Assembly: GCA_003543245.1 (NCBI GenBank)
Contig: DPJB01000037.1
Location: forward strand, 52,317-102,110
Source: Moraxellaceae bacterium
GTDB taxonomy: Bacteria > Pseudomonadota > Gammaproteobacteria > Pseudomonadales > Moraxellaceae
DNA length: 49,794 nucleotides
Direction of reading: 5' to 3'
In this document: piece after piece, positions 1-7,388 of the stretch
Layout of the letters: the number at the start of each line of letters is the position of its first letter
How positions within the stretch are numbered: position 1 is the stretch's first letter
Notes under the pieces: model-generated
The model's database searches: none
Seen by the model: only the letters and a program-made list of their open reading frames with translations
What the model was told of the DNA's origin: nothing
Made by a program: the position numbers and the translations under genes

Positions 1-332
1 CCACGCAGTTTGGCCTGCTTTATTTTCAGACCGCCTGGCAGCTCGGCACCGACCGTTGCCACCGGCACACGAAGACCCACGCGCACATTGGCCGCACCAC
101 AGACAATCTGAAGGGTTTCAGTACCTGTACTGACACTGGTCACACGCAACTTGTCTGCATCGGGATGCGGTACAACGCTCAGCACTTCACCCACCAGCAC
201 CCCCTGAAACGGTGGCGCCACCGGCACAATGGCATCAACCTCAAGCCCTGCCATGGTCAGCTGATGACCGAAAGCAGCCATATCCTGTTGCGGACTAACC
301 CATTCACGCAGCCATTTTTCGCTGAATTGCAT
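1..332 (-). CDS. pheT: Phenylalanyl-tRNA synthetase beta subunit (partial, N-terminus)
   Basis: This is the first 110 codons of PheT; the gene runs off the low-coordinate window edge. The start ATG is at 330-332. The translation opens MQFSEKWLREWV and continues with the EMAP/OB-type tRNA-binding fold typical of bacterial PheT, including VVPHPDADKLRVTSV and VCGAANVR. PheT pairs with PheS as the cytoplasmic (alpha-beta)2 enzyme that charges tRNA-Phe. The beta subunit carries tRNA binding and editing. It follows pheS on the same strand after about 135 bp, the usual pheST order, and no terminator is visible between them. Only the N-terminal domain can be checked here. Confidence 0.95.
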   Translation of the reverse strand, partial: MQFSEKWLREWVSPQQDMAAFGHQLTMAGLEVDAIVPVAPPFQGVLVGEVLSVVPHPDADKLRVTSVSTGTETLQIVCGAANVRVGLRVPVATVGAELPGGLKIKQAKLR

Positions 333-467
333 GTTGCGACTCACTTGCCCTGTACGGGCCTCAATCTTTTTTGCTTCTGGTGCTGTACACAAAAACAGTT
401 TCAGCGATAAAAAACCTCAGCCAAAACCATGCTCATGCAAGACGGCACCAGAGCGTGACGATACCAA

Positions 468-1481
468 TCAGGCAAACTGACGCAGAAAGCGCAGATCATT
501 ATCGAAGAACAGACGCAGATCATTCACGCCATAACGCAGCATCGCGAAGCGCTCGACACCCATGCCGAATGCAAAACCTGAATATTTTTCCGGATCAATG
601 CCGCAGTTTTCAAGCACCTTGGGATGCACCATGCCGCAACCAAGCACCTCAAGCCAGCCAGTTTGCTTGCACACGCGGCAACCATGGCCTTCGCACATCA
701 CACACTGGATATCGACCTCGGCTGACGGCTCGGTAAACGGAAAATAGGAAGGACGAAAACGCACTTCCAGCTCCTTGCCGAAAAACACCCGCAGGAAGTC
801 GCCAATCATGCCCTTGAGGTCAGCAAAGCTGACGTGCTCATCAATCAGCAGACCTTCGACCTGATGAAACATCGGCGAGTGCGTCAGATCAGAATCACAA
901 CGATAGACGCGACCTGGACACACAATGCGGATCGGTGGCTGCTGCGACTCCATCACACGAATCTGTACTGGCGAAGTGTGCGTGCGCAGCAGACGATGCG
1001 CATCAAAATAGAACGTATCGTGCATGGCACGTGCGGGGTGATGCGCCGGAATATTGAGCGCCTCGAAGTTATGGAAATCATCTTCCACCTCCGGACCGGA
1101 CGCCACAGTAAAGCCGATGGCCGTAAAGAAGCCTTCAATGCGTTCCAGCACACGAGTTACCGGATGCAACCCGCCCAACTCGCCACGACCTGGCAGTGTG
1201 ACATCCACACGCTCAGCCTCCAGCTTTGCTGCCAGAGCCTCAGCCGCAAGACCGTCACGACGTGTATTCAGTGCGGACGTGATGGCTTCACGCGCCTGAT
1301 TAAGCACTGCGCCCTGGGCACGACGTTCTTCTTCACCCATCTGACCGAGCGCTTTTGACAGCTCGGTAATACGGCTTTTCTTGCCGAGGTACTGCACACG
1401 CACCTGTTCAATGGCAGCCACATCATTGGCTGCAGCAATCTGTGCTTGTGCTTCCTGCACCAGCGCGTTCAATTCGCTCAT
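468..1481 (-). CDS. pheS: Phenylalanyl-tRNA synthetase alpha subunit
   Basis: PheS is the catalytic subunit of the class II phenylalanyl-tRNA synthetase. The protein is 337 residues, close to the 327 of E. coli. An N-terminal helical arm (about 1-90) rich in charged residues is followed by the class II core. Visible core motifs are RVYRCDSDLTHSPMFHQVEG (motif 2 region) and GFAFGMGVERFAM (motif 3). The frame stays open 22 codons further upstream. I chose the ATG at 1481 because MSELNALVQ matches PheS family starts and a purine-rich site (GCGGGAAC) lies just before it. An intrinsic terminator at 1556-1596 separates it from rplT, so pheST may use its own promoter or depend on read-through. Confidence 0.97.
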   Translation of the reverse strand: MSELNALVQEAQAQIAAANDVAAIEQVRVQYLGKKSRITELSKALGQMGEEERRAQGAVLNQAREAITSALNTRRDGLAAEALAAKLEAERVDVTLPGRGELGGLHPVTRVLERIEGFFTAIGFTVASGPEVEDDFHNFEALNIPAHHPARAMHDTFYFDAHRLLRTHTSPVQIRVMESQQPPIRIVCPGRVYRCDSDLTHSPMFHQVEGLLIDEHVSFADLKGMIGDFLRVFFGKELEVRFRPSYFPFTEPSAEVDIQCVMCEGHGCRVCKQTGWLEVLGCGMVHPKVLENCGIDPEKYSGFAFGMGVERFAMLRYGVNDLRLFFDNDLRFLRQFA

Positions 1482-1555
1482 GTTGTTCCCGCTCTCGCGA
1501 AGAAATAAGTTCTGTTGCCACAGCAAGCCCCGTAACAGAGGAGCCACCGCAGCAG

Positions 1556-1596
1556 AAAAATAAAAAAGGGGAAGAACCGTGAAGCCCTTCCCCTTT
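1556..1596 (-). terminator. Intrinsic terminator/attenuator between rplT and pheS
   Basis: On the minus strand a perfect 10-bp stem (AAAGGGGAAG at 1587-1596 pairing with CTTCCCCTTT at 1565-1574) with a 12-nt loop runs into a T-rich tract at 1556-1567. It begins about 30 bp after the rplT stop. E. coli pheST has an attenuator fed by the leader peptide pheM. Here I see no Phe-rich leader reading frame before the hairpin, since the space after rplT is too short, so classical leader-peptide attenuation is not supported. Confidence 0.85.
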
Positions 1597-1625
1597 GGTC
1601 GGGCCCGGAAGCCCTACCTTGCTAC

Positions 1626-1985
1626 TTACGCCGCGAGGCTGGCTTTTGCTTTTTCAGCCAGTGCGCTAAACGCTGCCGCATCATGAACGGCAATATCTGC
1701 CATTACACGACGGTCAATCACAATGTTCGCACGCTTCAGACCGTTGATAAGACGGCTGTAGGAGAGACCATTGAGACGGGACGCCGCATTGATACGGGCA
1801 ATCCACAGGGCACGGAACTGACGCTTCCGTTGACGACGGTCACGATAAGCATACTGGCCAGCCTTGATGACTGCCTGGAACGCTACACGATAGACGCGCG
1901 AACGAGCACCGTAGTAACCCTTTGCACGATCGAGAATCTTCTTGTGACGACGGTGAGCGATGACACCACGCTTTACACGAGCCAT
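1626..1985 (-). CDS. rplT: 50S ribosomal protein L20
   Basis: L20 is an early-assembly protein of the large ribosomal subunit that binds 23S rRNA. The product is 119 residues, the normal length. It has the highly basic N-terminal extension (MARVKRGVIAHRRHKK) and the signature AKGYYGARSRVYR. The start ATG at 1985 has GGAGAAA about ten bases upstream. It lies 19 bp after rpmI. In E. coli L20 represses its own operon by binding the rpmI leader; this is known of the family and not shown here. The C-terminal half holds the globular RNA- and repressor-binding domain. Confidence 0.98.
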   Translation of the reverse strand: MARVKRGVIAHRRHKKILDRAKGYYGARSRVYRVAFQAVIKAGQYAYRDRRQRKRQFRALWIARINAASRLNGLSYSRLINGLKRANIVIDRRVMADIAVHDAAAFSALAEKAKASLAA

Positions 1986-2004
1986 TTACGTATTTCTCCG
2001 TCAG

Positions 2005-2199
2005 TTACGAGTTAGGAAGCATGCGTTCGACACGAGCGACGTCGCTTTTGGCGACCATCGTCATCGGACGGAGCTGACGGATACGCTTGGCTGACTTTTT
2101 CGTCAGGATGTGGCGCTTGAAGGCCTGCTTGCGCTTGAAGCCGTTTGCAGTCTTCATGAAGCGCTTTGCTGCACCGCGCTTGGTTTTGATCTTTGGCAT
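2005..2199 (-). CDS. rpmI: 50S ribosomal protein L35
   Basis: L35 is a small basic protein of the large ribosomal subunit. The product is 64 residues, the family's usual length, and opens MPKIKTKRGAAKRF with the conserved block KRIRQLRPM near residues 40-48. The start ATG at 2199 has GAGG about six bases upstream. It lies between infC (81 bp upstream) and rplT (19 bp downstream), the universal infC-rpmI-rplT order. A shifted frame of similar length overlaps it, but only this frame has the L35 sequence. Confidence 0.98.
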   Translation of the reverse strand: MPKIKTKRGAAKRFMKTANGFKRKQAFKRHILTKKSAKRIRQLRPMTMVAKSDVARVERMLPNS

Positions 2200-2280
2200 G
2201 ATATACCTCGTTAAGTAACCCCTTCAGCACAGCGATCAGTCCGGCCTGGGGGTAAGAAACTTGCTGGAATCCTTCCCGGC

Positions 2281-2823
2281 TTATCTCTTTTTCTTGGGGC
2301 CGATGAGCATGTGCATCATCTTCCCTTCCATCTTCGGGTGCTGTTCCACAGTCCCGATCTCTGCCAGGTCAGTCTCGATACGTTGCAATTGCTTCATACC
2401 GATATCCTGGTGAGCCATTTCACGTCCGCGGAAACGGAGCGTGATCTTAGCCTTGTCGCCCTCTTCGAGGAAACGAACGATTGAGCGCAACTTGACCTGA
2501 TAATCTGCCTCTTCAGTGCCTGGGCGCAGCTTGATTTCCTTGATCTGGACCTGATGCTGCTTTTTCTTGGCATCTTTCTTCTGCTGCTTCTGTTCGAAGA
2601 CATGCTTGCCATAGTCCATGATGCGGCACACTGGCGGCTCGGCATCAGGCACGATCTCGACGAGATCGAGCTGTACAGCCTCGGCAGCAGCAAGTGCCTT
2701 GCTCAGCTCGACAATGCCGACCTGCTCACCATTCTGATCAACCAATCGCACTTCGCGCGCCCGGATTTCTGTATTCAGTGCCGGGCGTTTTTCTTTGGCA
2801 GGGCCATTACGTTCAGGCTTAAT
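2281..2823 (-). CDS. infC: Translation initiation factor IF-3 (AUU start)
   Basis: IF-3 binds the 30S subunit, prevents premature 50S joining and proofreads the start codon. With an ATT start at 2821-2823 the protein is 180 residues, exactly the E. coli length. The start lies 2 bp after the thrS stop and is preceded by GGAG with suitable spacing. No ATG, and no GTG before the internal Val codon at 2751, is available in frame. The translation after the start is KPERNGPAKEKRP, then EIRAREVRLVDQNGEQ, the conserved IF-3 N-domain. The C-domain carries LRFRGREMAH. AUU starts on infC are known to make IF-3 repress its own synthesis. Automated callers that accept only ATG/GTG/TTG will wrongly place the start at 2751 and lose 24 residues. 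Confidence 0.96.
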   Translation of the reverse strand: MKPERNGPAKEKRPALNTEIRAREVRLVDQNGEQVGIVELSKALAAAEAVQLDLVEIVPDAEPPVCRIMDYGKHVFEQKQQKKDAKKKQHQVQIKEIKLRPGTEEADYQVKLRSIVRFLEEGDKAKITLRFRGREMAHQDIGMKQLQRIETDLAEIGTVEQHPKMEGKMMHMLIGPKKKR

Positions 2824-2825
2824 CG

Positions 2826-4751
2826 TTATTTCTCCAAAACAATACGGCCCCGTTGCGCGATGTCCGCCTGAAGAAGAGTGGCAAAGTCGTCAACCGACAT
2901 ACTGCCAAGATCTTCTCCCTTGCGGGTACGCACAGCTACGGAGCCAGATTCCATCTCGCGGTCACCCACTACCAGCAGGTAGGGGATGCGCTCGAGGGTA
3001 CGCTCGCGGATTTTAAAGCCGATCTTCTCGTTTCTCAAGTCGCTTATGACCCTGAAGCCTTTGTTTTTCAGGGCCTCCTCCACTGCCCGACAGGCCGTGA
3101 CCTGTGAGTCAGTGATATTCATGACCACCGCCTGCACCGGAGACAGCCATGGCGGGAAGGCGCCGGCATAGTTCTCGATCAGCATGCCGATGAAGCGCTC
3201 GAAGGAGCCCAGGATGGCGCGGTGCAGCATGACCGGGTACTGGCGACTGTTGTCTTCGGCCACATAACTGGCCTCCAGTCGCTGCGGCAGGTTGAAATCC
3301 AGCTGGATGGTGCCGCACTGCCAGGCACGACCAATACAGTCATGCAGGGTGAATTCGACCTTTGGACCATAGAAGGCGCCCTCGCCCGGCTGCAGCTCCC
3401 ACTTCAGGCCGGCATCATCCAGCGCCTTTGCCAGTGAGGCCTCGGCGCGGTCCCACAGATCGTCCGAACCCACGCGTTTGGCGGGACGGGTAGACAACTT
3501 GAGGGTGATGTCGTTGAAACCGAAATCTTCATACACCTTCAGGGTCAGCTTGATGAAGTCTGCCGCCTCGGCACCGATCTGGTCTTCGGTACAGAAGATG
3601 TGCGCATCGTCCTGGGTAAACCCGCGGACACGCATGATGCCGTGCAAGGCTCCGGAAGGCTCATTGCGGTGACAGGCACCAAACTCGGCCATACGCAGTG
3701 GCAGGTCGCGATAGCTCTTCAGGCCCTGATTGAAGATCTGCACATGGCAGGGGCAGTTCATGGGCTTCACGGCATAATCGCGGTTTTCAGAACCGGTAGT
3801 GAACATATTGTCGGCATAGTTGGCCCAGTGCCCGGACTTCTCCCAGAGCACACGATCCACAACCTGCGGGGTGCGGACCTCAACATAGCCATTGTTCTGC
3901 TGCACCTTGCGCATGTATTGCTCAAGCACCTGATAGATGGTCCAGCCATTAGGGTGCCAGAACACCATGCCGGGCGCTTCTTCCTGCAGGTGAAACAGGT
4001 CGAGCTGCTTGCCGATCTTGCGATGGTCGCGCTTCTCGGCCTCTTCGATACGCTGAATGTAGGCAGCGAGCTGCTTCTTGTCCGCCCAGGCAGTGCCATA
4101 GATTCGCTGCAACTGTTCGTTTTTCGAGTCGCCGCGCCAGTAGGCACCGGAAATCTTGGTCAGCTTGAAGGCCTTGAGAAAACGGGTGTTGGGCACATGG
4201 GGGCCACGGCACATGTCCACATATTCTTCGTGGTAGTACAGGCCCATGGTCTTCTCGTCCGGCATGTCGTCGACGAGGCGGAGCTTGTAATCCTCTCCAC
4301 GGGACTTGAACACCTCAATGACCTCGTCACGCGGGGTCACTTTCTTGATGACGTCGTAGTCCTTGTCGATGAGTTCGGCCATGCGCTTTTCAATAGCCGC
4401 CATGTCATCAGGCGTAAAAGGCCGTTCCAGCCAGATATCGTAATAGAAGCCTTCGGCGATAACGGGACCAATCACCATCTTGGCCGTTGGATACAGCTGC
4501 TTGACGGCATGACCCACCAGATGGGCACAGGAGTGACGAATAATCTCCAGGCCTTCTTCATCTTTTGGAGTCAGGATCTGCAACGAGGCATCGGCATCAA
4601 TCAGGTCGCAGGCATCAACAAGGCGACCATCAACCTTGCCGGCCACAGTGGCCTTGGCCAGACCGGCGCCAATCGAGGCAGCAACCTCGGCAACAGAAAC
4701 AGGGTGATCAAACTGGCGGACCGAACCGTCCGGGAGGGTAATAGCAGGCAT
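2826..4751 (-). CDS. thrS: Threonyl-tRNA synthetase
   Basis: ThrS charges tRNA-Thr and edits Ser-tRNA-Thr. The 641-residue protein has a TGS domain (about 1-62), an editing domain with the HxxxH pair His73/His77 (RHSCAHLVGHAV) and the class II catalytic core. Zinc ligands are visible in MNCPCHVQIF and in PVMLHRAILG, along with the RNEPSGALHG motif, followed by a C-terminal anticodon-binding domain. An ATG three codons upstream (4760) sits directly against the AAGGA ribosome site, so the second ATG at 4751, with 8 nt spacing and the family start MPAITLPDGS, is preferred. Its stop is 2 bp from the infC AUU start, so the two are likely translationally linked. E. coli ThrS represses its own mRNA through a tRNA-like leader; I could not confirm such a leader here. 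Confidence 0.98.
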   Translation of the reverse strand: MPAITLPDGSVRQFDHPVSVAEVAASIGAGLAKATVAGKVDGRLVDACDLIDADASLQILTPKDEEGLEIIRHSCAHLVGHAVKQLYPTAKMVIGPVIAEGFYYDIWLERPFTPDDMAAIEKRMAELIDKDYDVIKKVTPRDEVIEVFKSRGEDYKLRLVDDMPDEKTMGLYYHEEYVDMCRGPHVPNTRFLKAFKLTKISGAYWRGDSKNEQLQRIYGTAWADKKQLAAYIQRIEEAEKRDHRKIGKQLDLFHLQEEAPGMVFWHPNGWTIYQVLEQYMRKVQQNNGYVEVRTPQVVDRVLWEKSGHWANYADNMFTTGSENRDYAVKPMNCPCHVQIFNQGLKSYRDLPLRMAEFGACHRNEPSGALHGIMRVRGFTQDDAHIFCTEDQIGAEAADFIKLTLKVYEDFGFNDITLKLSTRPAKRVGSDDLWDRAEASLAKALDDAGLKWELQPGEGAFYGPKVEFTLHDCIGRAWQCGTIQLDFNLPQRLEASYVAEDNSRQYPVMLHRAILGSFERFIGMLIENYAGAFPPWLSPVQAVVMNITDSQVTACRAVEEALKNKGFRVISDLRNEKIGFKIRERTLERIPYLLVVGDREMESGSVAVRTRKGEDLGSMSVDDFATLLQADIAQRGRIVLEK

Positions 4752-4920
4752 GTTGTTCATCCTTCAGCAGTGGTGGCCGCCACGAGTGGCCACATGACAT
4801 CGAGATTGCGGTGCCACAGATGATCCTGCCGGCAGAGGGTTATACGGACCCTCCGTGACGGCTTCGCCCGGCAAGAGCCGGTATCTGAAGGCGACGGAAA
4901 AAACCGAAACGCAACAAGAA

Positions 4921-4942
4921 GGGGGCGACTATAACCGCCCCC
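4921..4942 (-). other. Stem-loop upstream of thrS
   Basis: A perfect 7-bp GC stem (GGGGGCG with CGCCCCC) closes an 8-nt loop. It lies between the terminator of the lipoprotein gene and thrS. It lacks a clean T-tract, so it may be a back-up terminator, part of the thrS leader, or neither. The 257 bp between 4752 and 5008 otherwise hold no coding sequence. A TATAAC box within GGTCCGTATAACC (about 4835-4845) lacks a convincing -35. Confidence 0.35.
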
Positions 4943-4961
4943 TCAATGAACGCCAAGCAAG

Positions 4962-5002
4962 AAAAAACAGGGACTGCACCCCGGCAATACCGGGGGCAGT
5001 CC
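4962..5002 (-). terminator. Intrinsic terminator after the 737-residue lipoprotein gene
   Basis: The minus strand reads a GC-rich stem (CCGGGG/GGACTGC arms at 4971-4984 and 4990-5002, with one mismatch/bulge) followed by six T residues. It begins 6 bp after the stop at 5009 and insulates the thrS operon. Confidence 0.85.
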
Positions 5003-5008
5003 ACGACA

Positions 5009-7222
5009 TCATATCGAGGCGACGTAGCCCAGCAGCATGTCGAACGAGTACCGGGACTCTCCACCATCAGAGTCCGACACAATCAGTGCCGGATTTGTGA
5101 AATCAATACCAATCAACCAGGAACGGGTGGCGGTCTGCACGAAGACCCCTTGCTGCCCCAGACTGAGACTCAGTGCCAGCTCGCTATCACTGTTTGGCTG
5201 GTAAATGCCGACCTCGCCATTACGGACTTTCAGGCGATAGGTCTTGCTCCAGCCATCAACGACTGCGCGCCCGTCAACCACAAGGTTCATGCCGGTGAAA
5301 TCAAAGGCGAGAATCCCTGCAAGAGCACCCTCAATGTCCACTGCCGCGCCTGCAGAGAACTGGTTCAGTACGTTCACTGCCTCGTCACGCACATGTGAGA
5401 CCAGCAACCCTGCCCGTGCAATCGAGCCTGTTGCAATCACTCGCGCCTCTGGAACCGTCAGGATGTTTGCCAGGAATCTGGCGCTCATGCTGCCGTTGCC
5501 CTCACTGTCCAGGGTGAATGTCAGATGCTGGTCACTGCCCCTGACAATGCGGTAGTTGTCACCATTCGGCAGTATCAGGTCGCCATAGGCAACTCCGCCA
5601 TTGACCAGTACGCCACCATTGGCGGCACCGTCCATATCAAGCTCTGCACTTGCCTTTCCTGTCACTGCCAGCTGACTGCCATTAAGCAGGTTCTCGATGC
5701 CGGCATGGCCATCCAGTGCGAACGTGCCATGACCAGTAGTCAGGAAAGCGGCAACCACGGCAGACAGGCCACTGAGGTCCGGATTACTGCCAGCGGCAAT
5801 CTGGCTGGCCAACGAATCAATCGCGACGAGCAGAGGCCCTAGTTCCGTTTCATGCGGATCAATGCTGAAAACACCATCAATGTCTGCATCAATCCGGTCA
5901 TTACCAACCGAACCGACCGCCTTGTAAGTAAACAATCTGGCAGCAGCACCCTGCTTGAATGTCGTCAGATCGACCGTGACATTAACCAGCAGGCCCTTGA
6001 AGGTACCCGCAACAAGCAGTTGATGGGGGGTTGTAACGGTCTTGCGCTTGAGGGTGACGTTGAGCTCCCCTTCTGCAAGCGGCAGCTGCGTAATGCTGGT
6101 TGGCAACACATCCAGATAGGCTGAACCCATGGCCGCATAAATAACTGTCTGCAGAGCCACTTCAGCCACTACAGGTGACTCGGCACCCAGAAGCCATCCG
6201 AACTCTGACAACTCCTTGACGAACAGGTGCTCCAGACTGACGGCGCCTGAATCACGCATGACCCGCTTTACGTCATCCCCGAGAGCACCCAGGTCCGTCA
6301 CGAATACATTGGAATCAAAGACAGCTGCGTTCAATCCAAGAAGCTGCCCATCCGTAAGAGTGGCCAGACGCAGCTGCCACTCATCCACATCGAGACTGGC
6401 CGCATCAACACCGGCATGACCAGCCACTGCGGTGGCAGCAATCAGTAAATCTGCCAGCGAAACATTGCCTGCCTGCAGGAGGCGGCCATTGTTGCTGATG
6501 AATGCATCTACAAAAGCATCAATTGTCTGGTTCAGGTCGCCACCGGCTGACATCTGCGAGAAAGCTGCCGAAAACAGTGAAACCCTGAGGGCATCTGCCG
6601 AAGCTGAAGCAAGGAATGTTGCACTGGTGACATCACCGGGGCGAGTCATGAGCGACTCCGGCGTTACCCCCAGAAGTGTCGCCAGACGATTCCGGGCAAA
6701 GGTGAGCGCGGACTCGTTGAGGACCCCGCTCAGGCTTTCTGCATAGCGAACAACCATTGTGCTCAATGGGGTGATGGGCATGACCGTGACATCACCCGCA
6801 TCATCAATCCGGGCCCAGCTAAGGAGTGCCGGAGATGTCGTCAGTGTTTGCCATTCGCCAAATGCTGCCGAGCCACAGCCGGCCGGGGCATCACAACGCA
6901 TGCGGGTTGGTGCTGCAGGATCATCCGAAAGGGCAAGCTCCAGACGGAGTATGCCGGCAGATGCGCCCTGCAGACTGAGGGAAAACGCGCCAGCCTCATC
7001 GGTCATGGCGGTGGCTACCGGCGACCAGGCACCGTCCACCCAGCGGCTGGCCTGGACACGACCATTGTGGATGACACCCTTGATGGCACTGCTCTGGACA
7101 ACAGAGACAGAAGACGGCGGCGGACTTACCGCAGTGTCGCTCTTGTCACTACCACAGGCGGCAAGAAAGAGACTGGAAGCAAGCAGAAGGCCTCGAGCAA
7201 GGTACTTACCCACAGTGGTCAC
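5009..7222 (-). CDS. Large predicted lipoprotein of unknown function
   Basis: I do not recognise a family. The 737-residue product opens with a basic stretch, a hydrophobic run and the lipobox LAAC (Cys23) followed by GSD, so it should be a signal-peptidase II lipoprotein; Ser/Gly/Asp after Cys give no clear inner-membrane retention signal. After a Ser/Pro linker, residues 45-120 look like a small beta-sandwich of the carboxypeptidase-regulatory type (IKGVIHNGRV, then DEAGAFSLSL). A long helical middle region (about 150-330) is followed by a beta-rich C-terminal half with repeated amphipathic strands. Only two other cysteines (MRCDAPAGC) are visible in the N-terminal domain and could form a disulfide. 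The start is uncertain: GTG at 7222 or GTG at 7213, the latter with GGGGTG upstream. It stands alone between terminators, downstream of tamB. Confidence 0.75.
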   Translation of the reverse strand: MTTVGKYLARGLLLASSLFLAACGSDKSDTAVSPPPSSVSVVQSSAIKGVIHNGRVQASRWVDGAWSPVATAMTDEAGAFSLSLQGASAGILRLELALSDDPAAPTRMRCDAPAGCGSAAFGEWQTLTTSPALLSWARIDDAGDVTVMPITPLSTMVVRYAESLSGVLNESALTFARNRLATLLGVTPESLMTRPGDVTSATFLASASADALRVSLFSAAFSQMSAGGDLNQTIDAFVDAFISNNGRLLQAGNVSLADLLIAATAVAGHAGVDAASLDVDEWQLRLATLTDGQLLGLNAAVFDSNVFVTDLGALGDDVKRVMRDSGAVSLEHLFVKELSEFGWLLGAESPVVAEVALQTVIYAAMGSAYLDVLPTSITQLPLAEGELNVTLKRKTVTTPHQLLVAGTFKGLLVNVTVDLTTFKQGAAARLFTYKAVGSVGNDRIDADIDGVFSIDPHETELGPLLVAIDSLASQIAAGSNPDLSGLSAVVAAFLTTGHGTFALDGHAGIENLLNGSQLAVTGKASAELDMDGAANGGVLVNGGVAYGDLILPNGDNYRIVRGSDQHLTFTLDSEGNGSMSARFLANILTVPEARVIATGSIARAGLLVSHVRDEAVNVLNQFSAGAAVDIEGALAGILAFDFTGMNLVVDGRAVVDGWSKTYRLKVRNGEVGIYQPNSDSELALSLSLGQQGVFVQTATRSWLIGIDFTNPALIVSDSDGGESRYSFDMLLGYVASI

Positions 7223-7388
7223 CCCGGGATGCTGTTATTGTTTTCGGGTGACACTACCAACGAACGGCACCCGCACATGATCGTGATTATCAGAACAGAT
7301 GCCGGATACGCTCAAGGCCACCCGTCGCAGGAAACGCTACGTTTACCTGATAATTGACGAGGAACTGCAAACTGACCCTGAGTCATCG

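Noticed and set aside
3600..4823. 407-codon open frame antisense to thrS
   Set aside because: It is a high-GC shadow of the conserved synthetase frame, without a ribosome site or recognisable sequence.
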